A stretch of DNA of 64,000 nt, from positions 1 to 64,000 of the forward strand of contig JAAWDX010000012.1 of NCBI GenBank assembly GCA_022794035.1. The letters are read 5' to 3'. The stretch's first letter is position 1. Every line of letters starts with the position of its first letter. The position numbers and the translations under genes are program-made. This document shows positions 52,117-61,165 of this stretch, one piece after another. The notes below the pieces were generated by a model that searched no databases, had not been told where the DNA came from, and worked only from the letters and a program-made list of their open reading frames with translations. The DNA is from Lachnospiraceae bacterium (lineage in GTDB: Bacteria; Bacillota; Clostridia; Lachnospirales; Bianqueaceae).

Positions 52117-53514
52117 TTAAAACCTAAAATATAAAAATGGATTATAGGTATCGCTCACCAAAAAAGCCATACAAATGATAAAGAGCCCAATCCATATTAC
52201 GTTTTCTAAAACTGCCAGCTTGGTTTCTTTCCAGTGCCATTTTTTATGCCATGGAATCGATGCTACCATGCCCATGATAATACAAATACCATAATTTTTC
52301 AAGTAAAAAAGCGCCCCTTTGCTCAGCAGCGGTGCGCCGCTCAGGCCAAACATGGTTTGCAGCCAAAGCTTCATCATCGCTAAATCCTCTATGGAAAAAA
52401 TGACCCAGCCAATCAATACAATCAGCAGGGCATACGCATGCTGCAAAATCTTTGGCAGCTTAGTCAGATACCTGCCTAATAATGCCTTCTCCAGCAAAAG
52501 CCATGCTGCATAATACAGTCCCCAGATCACAAAATTCCAGCCAGCTCCGTGCCAGATTCCCGTCAAGAGCCACACAATGAATATATTTCGGTATTGCTTT
52601 CTTTTCCCTTTTCTATTGCCTCCCAGCGGAATATAAACATAGTCCCTGAACCAGGAGCTCAGCGAAATATGCCAGCGCCGCCAAAAATCGGTAATGCTCT
52701 TTGCAATATACGGATAATTAAAATTCTCTAAAAAATTGAACCCCAGCATTTTGCCAAGTCCAATTGCCATATCGGAATATCCGCTAAAATCAAAATAAAT
52801 CTGCAGGGCAAAACAAACAGCCCCCAGCCACGCTGAAAGTATACTCAGCTCTTCTGCTCCTGATGCGGTCAGCGCCGCAAAAACCTGCCCCACCTGATTG
52901 GCAATCAGCACCTTTTTTCCCAATCCAATCATGAAGCGTGAAAGCCCTTCACTCACCTGATCCCAGCTTTCCTGCCGGTGATTTAGCTCATGGGCGATTG
53001 TCGTATACCGCACAATGGGGCCGGCTATCAGCTGTGGGAAAAGCGCCACATAGGCTCCCAAATCCAGCGGACTTTTTTGAGGCTTCGCTTCTCCCCGATA
53101 TACGTCAATCGTATATGACATAGTCTGAAATGAGTAAAAGGATATTCCAATCGGAAGCGGCAAATTAAGAAGAGGCAGCTCAGTCCCCAGAACGCTGTTC
53201 ATCGTGCCAATCAAAAAATCTGTATATTTAAAAAAGCCCAGCATACCTAAGTTAAAAATCACTGTGGCATAGATCGCTCTGCGGGCTTTTTTATGATTTC
53301 CTTTTTGATTCCATCGATCTGCATATAACGCGAAGGAGTAATCTGCCGCTGTAGAGATCAGCATCAAAATTACATATACCGGCTCTCCCCACGCATAAAA
53401 TAGCAGGCTGAGCAGAAACAGGATCCCGTTGCGCGCCCTGCGCGGCGCCAGATAATATAAAATCAAAACCAGGGGCAAGTAGCCTAGAATAAAAGTTACG
53501 CTGCTAAATACCAT
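52117..53514 (-). CDS. MBOAT-family O-acyltransferase (AlgI-like)
   Basis: 465 aa with about 12 membrane helices. The MBOAT core and active-site histidine are in LLTGIWHGAGWNFVIWGLYY (about 310-330); RSITDFWRRWHISLSSWF-like segment precedes it. It moves acetyl groups across the membrane onto a surface polymer. RBS not obvious; it begins 2 nt after the DUF4358 stop. Cotranscribed with DHHW, DUF4358 and SGNH genes. Confidence 0.93.
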   Translation of the reverse strand: MVFSSVTFILGYLPLVLILYYLAPRRARNGILFLLSLLFYAWGEPVYVILMLISTAADYSFALYADRWNQKGNHKKARRAIYATVIFNLGMLGFFKYTDFLIGTMNSVLGTELPLLNLPLPIGISFYSFQTMSYTIDVYRGEAKPQKSPLDLGAYVALFPQLIAGPIVRYTTIAHELNHRQESWDQVSEGLSRFMIGLGKKVLIANQVGQVFAALTASGAEELSILSAWLGAVCFALQIYFDFSGYSDMAIGLGKMLGFNFLENFNYPYIAKSITDFWRRWHISLSSWFRDYVYIPLGGNRKGKRKQYRNIFIVWLLTGIWHGAGWNFVIWGLYYAAWLLLEKALLGRYLTKLPKILQHAYALLIVLIGWVIFSIEDLAMMKLWLQTMFGLSGAPLLSKGALFYLKNYGICIIMGMVASIPWHKKWHWKETKLAVLENVIWIGLFIICMAFLVSDTYNPFLYFRF

Positions 53515-53516
53515 AA

Positions 53517-53996
53517 TTATCTTTCCATGACTTCGTTAACAATTTGCTGCGCCAGCTCAGGATCGCCTGAAATGCTGACGATCACATAAGGTCCTTCTGT
53601 CTGCACCAATGCCTGTTCGAGCCGCTGCAGTTCCTTGGGATTATAGGTTTTTACGCTTTCCTTTTGCTGCTGGATCCTCTGCTCTGCCGCTTTCTTCACT
53701 GTGATAGCCGTTTTTTCGTCCGAACATTCAAAGACGGCAATCTCCTCTGTTGTCGCTCCCGCGCTTAAATAGAGATATGCCTCCTTAATCTGGTCTGCCT
53801 GCAGATTATACAGCAGCAGTGCCATCTCCTCTGTGCTCAGCGTCACGTGATCCTCATAGCTAATTTCGCTGCTGAGCCGCTGTGCGAGCTTTTCTATGTC
53901 AATCTGACACTCCTCTTTTGAGGCGCATCCTCCCATAAAAGTCATCCATACGCTCACCCAAAGCAGCACCAGTGCATAATGAACCTTTTTTCCCAT
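53517..53996 (-). CDS. DUF4358 lipoprotein
   Basis: 159 aa. Lipoprotein signal with lipobox MGGC (Cys24); the rest is a small DUF4358 domain (QIDIEKLAQRLSSEI, AYLYLSAGATTEEIAVFE). Function unknown. It occurs next to MBOAT/SGNH acetylation genes in Lachnospiraceae, so it may be an accessory outer-surface factor. The Shine-Dalgarno is GGGGA before ATG 53996; a repeat-associated promoter module lies about 30 nt upstream. Confidence 0.8.
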   Translation of the reverse strand: MGKKVHYALVLLWVSVWMTFMGGCASKEECQIDIEKLAQRLSSEISYEDHVTLSTEEMALLLYNLQADQIKEAYLYLSAGATTEEIAVFECSDEKTAITVKKAAEQRIQQQKESVKTYNPKELQRLEQALVQTEGPYVIVSISGDPELAQQIVNEVMER

Positions 53997-54025
53997 TCCC
54001 CGTTTATCCTTTCCCGTTTTTATTT

Positions 54026-54034
54026 ATTTTACCA
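54026..54034 (-). promoter_or_regulatory. Extended -10 promoter module of the DUF4358-AlgI-DHHW genes
   Basis: Minus strand: TGGTAAAAT, within AGCTGAACTTGTGGTAAAAT, which matches the module at 14994-15016 at 20 of 23 positions. The -35 is not clear. Confidence 0.45.
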
Positions 54035-54048
54035 CAAGTTCAGCTCTG

Positions 54049-54122
54049 GAGTTTGGCGCTTTGCGCCAAACTCAAAAGGCGGCTCAGGAGCTTGATTAGC
54101 CTAAATTGCCTTGCCGCCTTTT
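54049..54122 (-). repeat. Structured repeat element, copy C
   Basis: Minus strand: AAGGCGGC (54113-54120) pairs with GCCGCCTT (54076-54083) across a 29-nt loop containing AATCAAGCTCCTGA, then the perfect 11-bp hairpin GAGTTTGGCGC/GCGCCAAACTC (54049-54073). The 5' arm supplies the last codons (KGGKAI) and TAG stop of the upstream SGNH gene. Same loop length as copy A. Confidence 0.75.
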
Positions 54123-54931
54123 ACCGTATGCTGCAATAAATAATCCAACCATAGCTCACAATATTCTGCTGTTAAATGGATTCCATCCGTCGAAGCATCA
54201 GGCTGCAGGGCTCCGTTTTCCCCAATCAGCGCATCGCCCGGGCTCAGATAGACACAATTCTCTTCCTCGGCCATTGCCTTGATCATCTGATTGCGTTCTG
54301 CAATTCTTGCATTGGTAAAGACATCACCCTCTGCATCCTTTTCTGCTGAAACCGGAATAATGCCCTGTACATAGATCACGATTCCCGGCTGCAATTCCTT
54401 GATCTTACGAACCAGCTTGCGATAGTCTTCAATAAAAATTTCTGGATAGGGCCAGCCAATTTCATTGATGCCAAACATCAGATATGCCTTTCCATATGTC
54501 TTTTCTCCCAGCACATCATATGCCGTTCCCATCTGGCCTGTTGCCAGCTCATAGAGCGCATCCTCACCCATTTTATCGATGCTCATCCCTCTCTCCGCCA
54601 AAAAACGGGGCGTCGTCAGACCCGTTCCCAGCTGCAAGCCCTGTGTGCGGGAATCTCCGATAAAGACCGCGTCATCCAAATATGAAAGCTCCGCCTTTTC
54701 GGCTGGCGCCGAGCTTTCCATAGAGGCAGAATCTGAAACATCGGGTATACTCACTTCGCCTGCCGGATCCTGTGATTCATTTCCCGGCGCGTCTTCCTGC
54801 GAAGATTCTGTTGTGAGCGATCGGGAACTCTCCTCTTCATATGTATCCGTTCCCAAAACGCCTGATTTAATCACCAGTACAATAAAAATGCATAATAAAA
54901 CAACCATTATACCCAGCTCTGCCCGCTTCAT
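54101..54931 (-). CDS. SGNH/GDSL-type hydrolase, membrane anchored
   Basis: 276 aa. N-terminal membrane helix (about 5-25), a Ser/Glu-rich linker (about 35-80), then the hydrolase: block I VFIGDSRT (nucleophile Ser), block III FGINE, block V DGIHLT. A likely surface esterase or acetyl transferase partner. The stop codon and the C-terminal KGGKAI are formed by the repeat. Promoter at 54984-55012. First gene of the operon-like group SGNH-DUF4358-AlgI-DHHW, though a promoter module between them allows separate expression. Confidence 0.9.
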   Translation of the reverse strand: MKRAELGIMVVLLCIFIVLVIKSGVLGTDTYEEESSRSLTTESSQEDAPGNESQDPAGEVSIPDVSDSASMESSAPAEKAELSYLDDAVFIGDSRTQGLQLGTGLTTPRFLAERGMSIDKMGEDALYELATGQMGTAYDVLGEKTYGKAYLMFGINEIGWPYPEIFIEDYRKLVRKIKELQPGIVIYVQGIIPVSAEKDAEGDVFTNARIAERNQMIKAMAEEENCVYLSPGDALIGENGALQPDASTDGIHLTAEYCELWLDYLLQHTVKGGKAI

Positions 54932-54983
54932 CCCTGCTCTACCTCTTTATCTTCTCTCTGTATTTCGTGTGTTGGTAAAGACT

Positions 54984-55012
54984 ACTCTATCACACCCCCC
55001 AGCTCCTGTAAA
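54984..55012 (-). promoter_or_regulatory. Sigma-A promoter of the SGNH gene
   Basis: Minus strand: TTTACA (55007-55012), a 17-nt spacer and TAGAGT (54984-54989) with an upstream TG; leader about 45 nt. Confidence 0.55.
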
Positions 55013-55050
55013 CCCCTCATTGGCAAAGTTAATAATATTTAAAGAACCCT

Positions 55051-56082
55051 TTACTTTTTTAACCATTTCTGCAAAAATTCGTAACTTCTCCCGCCGTGAA
55101 TCTGATGGCCGCCCTCAAATACATCCAGCTCCATACGGTTCTCTACATCCCACATCTGATAAGCCTTATGCAGCGCCTCATAGCAGTTCATCACTCCGCA
55201 AAGCGGGAAAATGTCGTCGTCTCTGCCGGCCTCCAGCAGCAAAGGACGCGGCAGGCAGAGCCCCAGCACATCACACATCTCACCGTGACCATACACCTGC
55301 GGCACAAAATTATCGCTGCAATGAAAAATCTTTAAAATAGAGTCCCGATATGTACAGCCGGCCCCGCTAATCACAGTGGCCTTTAACCGCTCATCCAAGG
55401 CAGCAGTATACATCAGCGTTGTTCCTCCGCCCGATATGCCCATCGCGCCGATCCTCTCTGCATTTACCATAGGAAGAGACTGCAGATACTCTATGCTGCG
55501 CATCACATCGCGCACTCGCACGCCTGACATTGTCTTTCCCATCATCAACAGATTCATGCTCATCCGAAAGCAGCTGCTCTGCGAAGCATTTTTCTGCTTG
55601 TCCTCCTCAAAACGCCGCATGCCAAAGCCCAGCATCTCCGGAGCCAATACGACAAATCCCTGCATACACAGCATGGCCGCGAAATCCTTCTGGTATCCTT
55701 CGCCTAAAGCTCTTGCCTCATGCTGCGGTGTCAATCCGACAATCTCTGTCATGCCTGCTCCGTGACCGGCTACTGCTATCACAGCAGGCGCCGGCTCGGT
55801 GAGGCCATTCGGGACCAGCAAATATGCCGGAATCTCCATACCATCTTCACCGTCAAATACCACAAGCTGCTGACGAAATTCTTCTCTTTTCACCTCTGAA
55901 ACAACTCTCGCATTCAGAGCGCCATACTGCGCCGGAAAGCCGGCCAGATCGCTTTTTAAAGCTTTCTGCCAGCTTTCCCGCCACTGTTTCCAGTCTGCTT
56001 CATTTTTTTCATTCGGCATTCTATATTGCGGCCGATTTTGATCATACAGTCTTTCAAAATAAGTATCCATATCCATCATCAT
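55051..56082 (-). CDS. Alpha/beta hydrolase, acetyl-xylan-esterase/dienelactone-hydrolase-like
   Basis: 343 aa, cytosolic (no signal). Nucleophile elbow GAMGISGGGTT (Ser in GISGG, about 218), acid in the LEAGRDDDIFP region and His in EGGHQIHGG near the C terminus. The substrate is unknown; similar proteins hydrolyse acetyl esters or other small esters. Start at 56082 after GGAGGAACTT, 16 nt downstream of mazF, so probably cotranscribed. Confidence 0.82.
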   Translation of the reverse strand: MMMDMDTYFERLYDQNRPQYRMPNEKNEADWKQWRESWQKALKSDLAGFPAQYGALNARVVSEVKREEFRQQLVVFDGEDGMEIPAYLLVPNGLTEPAPAVIAVAGHGAGMTEIVGLTPQHEARALGEGYQKDFAAMLCMQGFVVLAPEMLGFGMRRFEEDKQKNASQSSCFRMSMNLLMMGKTMSGVRVRDVMRSIEYLQSLPMVNAERIGAMGISGGGTTLMYTAALDERLKATVISGAGCTYRDSILKIFHCSDNFVPQVYGHGEMCDVLGLCLPRPLLLEAGRDDDIFPLCGVMNCYEALHKAYQMWDVENRMELDVFEGGHQIHGGRSYEFLQKWLKK

Positions 56083-56098
56083 AAGTTCCTCCGCTTAA

Positions 56099-56476
56099 TC
56101 AGGACGTAAGCTGTGTTTGCTGCTTTTCCTCTGGCTCAATCCCCATACTAATCAGCAGGCAGGCATCGATACGCTGCATCGCTTCATGGTTCAGATGGCA
56201 GATCCGATCCTTTAATCTCCGTTTATCAATTGTTCTGATCTGCTCCAGCAGCACCACAGAATCACGTACGAGTTCATATTCATTTGCTTTAATAGCCACA
56301 TGCGTCGGCATTTTTGCTTTATTGATTTTCGATGTGATCGCTGCGCATATCACGGTAGGACTATAGCGATTTCCAATATCATTTTGAATAATCACCACCG
56401 GACGGATCCCTCCCTGCTCTGATCCCACTACCGGCCGCAAATCCGCATAAAACACATCTCCTCGTTTAATTACCAT
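56099..56476 (-). CDS. MazF/EndoA-type mRNA interferase toxin without visible antitoxin
   Basis: 125 aa, PemK/MazF fold: [32 protein letters not shown], then ICAAITSK and [14 protein letters not shown]. It resembles Bacillus NdoA, which cuts mRNA at UACAU and is encoded with the antitoxin NdoAI after alr. Here 131 nt separate alr from this gene and contain no frame for an ~80-90 aa antitoxin. Start at 56476 (MVIKRGD). Followed by the esterase gene. Confidence 0.9.
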   Translation of the reverse strand: MVIKRGDVFYADLRPVVGSEQGGIRPVVIIQNDIGNRYSPTVICAAITSKINKAKMPTHVAIKANEYELVRDSVVLLEQIRTIDKRRLKDRICHLNHEAMQRIDACLLISMGIEPEEKQQTQLTS

Positions 56477-56607
56477 AATAACACCCCATATCCTTCTCTG
56501 TTAATTGATATCTTCTGTCTCTTTTAAATGTCCAGATGCATTTTTAAAAATGATCTTTTATGAAAGGATTGCCTTATATTTTCTAATTTATACAGGATTT
56601 TAAAATT

Positions 56608-57774
56608 TTATAGGAGTACTCTCGGCACTCGCTTTGTCAGCTGGCAAACCAGCTCATAATGAATGGTATCGGTTAATTCCGCAAGACGCATAGCCGGTAC
56701 CCCTTCTCCTATCAGCGTTACCTCATCTCCCAGCTGTACCTGCGGAATATCGGTTACATCTACCATAAACTGATCCATACAGACTCGCCCTGTAATGGGC
56801 GCCTTTTTTCCTCGAATCATGACATATCCGATATTAGAAAGGCGTCTGGGATATCCGTCTCCATAGCCAACCGGAATGGTTGCGATCCGGCTTGGCCTTG
56901 TTGTTACATAGGCTCCGCCGTATCCAATTGCAGTACCTGTTGGTACTTCTTTTAAGTGCACCACATGGCTGATCAGGCTGAGCACTGGTTTTAGCGATGT
57001 TTCGCAGATGTCCATTTCTGCTGACGGATATAAACCGTAGAGCATTACGCCCGCCCTTGCCATCTTTTTGCTTACCGGCTGTTTCTCCAAATCAGCCGTT
57101 TCATAGGCTGCCCTGTACTCCATGATGGCAGCACTGTTTGCTGTATGATGAAGGGGAATCCATACGCCTTCCTTTTCTAAGCAGTCTAAAAAAGTATCAT
57201 AGCGGTTCTGCTGCTGCCGGGCCTGTGATTTATCTGCTTCATCTGCCCTCGCAAAATGCGTATAAATACCATCGATAGAAAGCTGTGGCAACCGCATGAT
57301 ATTTTTAATCTTTTGAACAGACTCCTCGCTGCAGGCAAATCCAATCCGCTGCATGCCTGTTTCCAGCTTAATATGCACCAATCCCTTTTTTCGCTGCTTT
57401 ACGGCCGCTTCAGAAAGAGTCCTTGCCTGCCACTCTTCATATATCGTAATATGAATCTGATGCTCCAATGCCTCCGTGTATTGTGCCGGATCCGTATAGC
57501 CTAAAATTAAAATCGGATGCGTGATTCCCAGTTCTCTAAGCTCTACCGCCTCTTCTATGGTTGCCACTGCAAAATAATCGGCGCCTTCCTGCTCCAGGAT
57601 CGGTGCAACATACTGCACGCCATGACCATAGGCATCCGCCTTAACAACGCCTGCCAGAAGGACCTGCGGTCCGATTTTTTCTCTTACTATGCGTATATTA
57701 TGCCTTAGGGCTTTTTCATCTATGTACGCCCGCACCCGGAAATATTCAGATGCTTTTTCGTTTGTTGATTGCAT
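56608..57774 (-). CDS. alr: Alanine racemase
   Basis: 388 aa, PLP enzyme converting L-Ala and D-Ala for peptidoglycan; also controls spore response to Ala. PLP-Lys segment VVKADAYGHG (about residue 46), the Tyr-containing GYGGAYVT region, and RVCMDQFMVDVT. Located after the GerS-like lipoprotein gene (29 nt gap), the same arrangement as gerS-alr2 in Clostridioides difficile. Upstream of mazF. Confidence 0.96.
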   Translation of the reverse strand: MQSTNEKASEYFRVRAYIDEKALRHNIRIVREKIGPQVLLAGVVKADAYGHGVQYVAPILEQEGADYFAVATIEEAVELRELGITHPILILGYTDPAQYTEALEHQIHITIYEEWQARTLSEAAVKQRKKGLVHIKLETGMQRIGFACSEESVQKIKNIMRLPQLSIDGIYTHFARADEADKSQARQQQNRYDTFLDCLEKEGVWIPLHHTANSAAIMEYRAAYETADLEKQPVSKKMARAGVMLYGLYPSAEMDICETSLKPVLSLISHVVHLKEVPTGTAIGYGGAYVTTRPSRIATIPVGYGDGYPRRLSNIGYVMIRGKKAPITGRVCMDQFMVDVTDIPQVQLGDEVTLIGEGVPAMRLAELTDTIHYELVCQLTKRVPRVLL

Positions 57775-57803
57775 ATTTTCTGACTCCCTTTATCCTATGC
57801 GCC

Positions 57804-58448
57804 TTATGGCTGACTTGTTATTGCAAAATCTTCATCGGCAAGCGTGGGATTCATCTGGAAGGTTTGATAACTCATATGTATCGAAGGCTTTCCCTCCGTA
57901 TCCAGAATCTCTAAAGAAAGCGGCGTTCCCGTTCCTTTTGCCAGCGTAAGCTGAGCAGATGCAATTTTTTTATGCTCACCTGAGTAGCTTGCCTGCAACA
58001 CCAATGTATCTCCTTCGCCTTCACTAAAACTTCCTTCATTTGACTGATACGCTTCTACAAATGTATATAATAAAAGAGCATCCCTTACCGGCGTTTGCTT
58101 GGCCTCTATCTCGCCCCCGATGGTCGGGTCCGTCTGTACGACTCTCTCGCCGTCGCTGATTGTCAGTACGCCTGCAAAGCTTTCCGGTTCTAAAATCTCC
58201 ATCCGGTACTGTCCGCTGATTTTGGCTCTTTGATTGACGCGATATGTATTTTCTCCTTTGTTGGAATGAAAAACAATATCTACCTGCGCTTCGTAGCTTT
58301 GCAGTGCCTCCAGCATGGCTAATGCGCTCTCCTCGTCAACTACCTTTGCTGTCGTACCCGTTTTACAGCCTGTCAACATCAGAAGTATCCCTATCATACA
58401 CCCGATGAGGCAAATTTGCAAGTGGTTTTTCCATTTTTTTCCATTCAT
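57804..58448 (-). CDS. LolA-like lipoprotein, GerS-like
   Basis: 214 aa. Lipoprotein signal with lipobox MLTGC (Cys28), then a LolA/LppX-like beta-rich domain (VDIVFHSNKGENTYRVNQRAKISGQYRMEILEP; later IHMSYQTFQMNPTLADEDF). In C. difficile GerS, encoded before alr2, is a lipoprotein needed for cortex modification and germination through CwlD. Matching type and gene order suggest orthology, but sequence reading cannot prove it. RBS AGGAGA before ATG 58448. Confidence 0.7.
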   Translation of the reverse strand: MNGKKWKNHLQICLIGCMIGILLMLTGCKTGTTAKVVDEESALAMLEALQSYEAQVDIVFHSNKGENTYRVNQRAKISGQYRMEILEPESFAGVLTISDGERVVQTDPTIGGEIEAKQTPVRDALLLYTFVEAYQSNEGSFSEGEGDTLVLQASYSGEHKKIASAQLTLAKGTGTPLSLEILDTEGKPSIHMSYQTFQMNPTLADEDFAITSQP

Positions 58449-58537
58449 TTTCCATTCTCCTATATGACATGATATGCTCTAGCATATGGAGTTAAAAAAT
58501 GGAATATTCCTTGCCAGCCTTATACAGATGTTTACGT

Positions 58538-59200
58538 TTATTCATACGCTCGCAATACTTTTAAAATTTCCACATATCTTTCAATTTTCTGATACTTTAT
58601 TCCCATTTTTTGTAAATAAATATCTGCAATAGGTTTACCTGCCTGCACTTCATTAAGTAGAAAATAGGTTCTGGCAATATCATATTCTTTAGGTCCTCGG
58701 CAAACATTGGCAAAATCACTGACTACCTGCCTCCCCTGCTCCGTCAGGATAATATTATAAGGATGAAAATCGCCATGGCACAGTACATTTCCCTCCGGCA
58801 GATTATGCAGCAGTTCTGATAGGTCTGATTGAACTTCTTTTTTACCGCACACCTCCTTTATCCACTGTTTATAGGAAATTGCTTCTTTTGAGCACTTGCT
58901 AAGCCAGGATGTGTGTATCCGGACAAAGCTGTCCATCGCCTGCTCAAAAGTCTTTGGCTGCATCATCCGAGACGCCAGGCTCTCACCTCGTACATACTCC
59001 ATCACTAGCCCGTAACGCCCTCCTTTTTCTACCATCTCATATATTTGAGGGACCTCCACCATCAAACTGTTAACCAAGCAATGATGATTATATTCACATT
59101 CTACTGCATTTTGAGAATAGCCCTCCTTAAACAATTTCAATATGCATCCATTTTCCATCATAAAAATCTCAGCGGTATTGCCTTCCGCGATTTTCTTCAT
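58538..59200 (-). CDS. Aminoglycoside phosphotransferase (APH)/choline-kinase-like protein
   Basis: 220 aa. Kinase fold: the N-lobe starts MKKIAEGNTAEIFMMENGCILKLF; the catalytic loop is LCHGDFHPYN (about 137-146) and the metal-binding segment VSDFANVCRGPKEYD. Phosphorylates a small molecule (aminoglycoside, choline, homoserine or sugar are possible). Not evidence of resistance. RBS AAAAAGGAGAGG before ATG 59200. A terminator separates it from ung; it is followed by the GerS-like gene after 89 nt. Confidence 0.85.
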   Translation of the reverse strand: MKKIAEGNTAEIFMMENGCILKLFKEGYSQNAVECEYNHHCLVNSLMVEVPQIYEMVEKGGRYGLVMEYVRGESLASRMMQPKTFEQAMDSFVRIHTSWLSKCSKEAISYKQWIKEVCGKKEVQSDLSELLHNLPEGNVLCHGDFHPYNIILTEQGRQVVSDFANVCRGPKEYDIARTYFLLNEVQAGKPIADIYLQKMGIKYQKIERYVEILKVLRAYE

Positions 59201-59222
59201 CGTCCTCTCCTTTTTAAATCAA

Positions 59223-59260
59223 ACAGCGGTATATCCTTCAAATTTCAGATATACCGCTGT
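59223..59260. terminator. Intrinsic terminator after ung
   Basis: A perfect 13-bp stem ACAGCGGTATATC/GATATACCGCTGT with a 12-nt loop; T-rich tract on both sides. It isolates ung from the APH-like gene. Confidence 0.85.
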
Positions 59261-59276
59261 CTTTATTATAATACTT

Positions 59277-59948
59277 CTATTCAATCTGCCAATCAATCGG
59301 CTCCATGCCATGCTGACTTAAGAACTGATTGGCTTTTGAAAAATGCCGGCAGCCAAAAAAGCCATTATAGGCTGAAAGCGGACTCGGGTGAGCTGCTTCC
59401 AGAACCAAATGCTGTCGATTGGTAATGAGCATCTTCTTGTTTCTGGCATTGCGCCCCCAAAGCAAAAAGACAACTGGCTTTTCCCTCTCATTTAAAAGTG
59501 AAATGATCCGATCGGTAAAAAACTCCCATCCCATTCCTTTATGGCTGTTGGCCTGTCCTGCTCTCACCGTCAGCACTGCATTCAGCATTAAAACTCCTTG
59601 ATCTGCCCACTTTTTCAGATATCCGCTCTGCGGCATCGTGCATCCCACATCCTGACAAAGCTCCTGATAAATATTATGCAGAGACGGAGGAATTTCAATT
59701 CCAGGCTTAACAGAAAAACTAAAGCCATGTGCCTGTCCAGGGCCATGATAAGGATCCTGGCCCAAAATAACTACCTTCACTGCCTCATACGCCGTCGCCT
59801 GCAGTGTAGAAAAAATCTCATACATATCCGGATAGATCGTACGGGTCCGATATTCCTGCGCTAGAAAGCGATGCAGCTTTTGATAATATTCCTTTTCAAA
59901 TTCCGGCGCCAGCAGCGGCATCCAATCATTCGTAAATTTAGGAGCCAT
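59277..59948 (-). CDS. ung: Uracil-DNA glycosylase
   Basis: 223 aa. Excises uracil from DNA. Motif [21 protein letters not shown] (catalytic Asp in GQDPY) and motif [12 protein letters not shown] (His). Family 1 enzyme, standard length. 9 nt after the amidohydrolase gene, so cotranscribed. RBS in the amidohydrolase end; ATG 59948. Confidence 0.97.
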   Translation of the reverse strand: MAPKFTNDWMPLLAPEFEKEYYQKLHRFLAQEYRTRTIYPDMYEIFSTLQATAYEAVKVVILGQDPYHGPGQAHGFSFSVKPGIEIPPSLHNIYQELCQDVGCTMPQSGYLKKWADQGVLMLNAVLTVRAGQANSHKGMGWEFFTDRIISLLNEREKPVVFLLWGRNARNKKMLITNRQHLVLEAAHPSPLSAYNGFFGCRHFSKANQFLSQHGMEPIDWQIE

Positions 59949-59957
59949 GATCGCTGC

Positions 59958-61115
59958 TTATGCCTGATATACGACTTCGCCGTTGATCAGGGTTGCTACC
60001 GCTTTAGCATCCACATCCAAAATCGGGTTCTTATCATAAATTACGATATCGGCATCCTTGCCGGCCTTCAGGCTGCCTACACGATCCTGCAGCTCCAGAA
60101 TCTCAGCGGCATTGATCGTAATTGCCTTTAAGGCTTCCATAACCGGCAGTCCAGCCTGTGCTGCCAAGCCTGCCATCAGCGGCAGATAGTAGCAGGGAAT
60201 AACCGGATGGTCCGTCATAATCGCAACCTTGATACCAGCCTGATACAGTACATTAGGCGTCTCAAAGCTCTTGTTTTTCAGCTCAAATTTGCTGCGGCTT
60301 CCAAAAGAGGGGCCTACGATCGCCACTGCCTTTTCCTTTACCAGATCCTCGGCAATCAGATGTCCCTCTGTGCAGTGATCCAGCGTAATCCGCACATTAA
60401 ATTCCTTTGCAATCCGCAGTGCGGTAAAGATATCATCCGCACGATGCGCATGTGCCTTTAACGGAATTTCTCTATTAAGTACAGGCATCAGAGGCTCCAT
60501 TTTAAAGTCCAGCTTAGGAGTCTCGCCCTTCTTCTCTGCTTCTTCCTTAGCCTTTTTATACTCACAGGCTTTAAATAAAGTTTCTCTCAGGACAGCTGCC
60601 GTGCCCATACGTGTCATTGGCATTTTTCCCTTGCCATTGTATACACGCTTAGGATTCTCACCAAAGGCAATCTTCATAGCCAAAGGAGCCTTAACGATCA
60701 TATCATCAACACGATGTCCTACCGTCTTAAAGGCAGCAAACTGACCACCGACTACGTTTGCACTCCCAGGGCCGGAGGCTACCATCGTCACGCCATGCTC
60801 GCGCGCTTCCTGCAAAGAAATATCGTTAGGATTAAAACCGTCAATAGCACGCACCTGAGGCGTTACCGGATCGGTCATCTCATTTGTATCGTTGCCTTCA
60901 AAGCCAATCGCCTCTTCATCCATACCCAGATGGTCATGCGCATCAATAAAACCAGGAAATACCAATTTGCCGCTGGCATCGATCACCTGGCAATCTGCCG
61001 GAGCCTGCACAGAAGCGCCTACCTCTACAATCTTACCATTATCAACCAGAATATCGCCTTGGATAACCTGATCATTTTCCATGGTATAGAGAGTACCATT
61101 TTTAATTAAAATCAT
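59958..61115 (-). CDS. Amidohydrolase family protein (metal-dependent)
   Basis: 385 aa, composite-domain amidohydrolase. Metal ligands: PGFIDAHDHLG (HxH), the His of LKAHAHRADD, TLDHCTEGH, and the Asp in MTDHPVI. Close in layout to imidazolonepropionase/dihydroorotase relatives of unknown substrate. RBS GGCGAGGAGG before ATG 61115. Its own promoter lies within the nnr 3' end. Followed by ung. Confidence 0.88.
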   Translation of the reverse strand: MILIKNGTLYTMENDQVIQGDILVDNGKIVEVGASVQAPADCQVIDASGKLVFPGFIDAHDHLGMDEEAIGFEGNDTNEMTDPVTPQVRAIDGFNPNDISLQEAREHGVTMVASGPGSANVVGGQFAAFKTVGHRVDDMIVKAPLAMKIAFGENPKRVYNGKGKMPMTRMGTAAVLRETLFKACEYKKAKEEAEKKGETPKLDFKMEPLMPVLNREIPLKAHAHRADDIFTALRIAKEFNVRITLDHCTEGHLIAEDLVKEKAVAIVGPSFGSRSKFELKNKSFETPNVLYQAGIKVAIMTDHPVIPCYYLPLMAGLAAQAGLPVMEALKAITINAAEILELQDRVGSLKAGKDADIVIYDKNPILDVDAKAVATLINGEVVYQA

Positions 61116-61165
61116 CTTTTACCTCCTCGCCCTTATTTTACAAAGAGCTTTTTAAAATTGTTTTA

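Noticed and set aside
50690-54122. Insertion sequence or MITE
   Set aside because: No transposase and no clear target-site duplications or shared terminal inverted repeats; a repeat-element origin remains possible.
56477-56607. Hidden antitoxin gene upstream of mazF
   Set aside because: The only short frame on that strand has five codons, and the region is AT-rich leader.
58538-59200. Antibiotic resistance gene
   Set aside because: The APH-like fold covers many small-molecule kinases, so it does not prove resistance.
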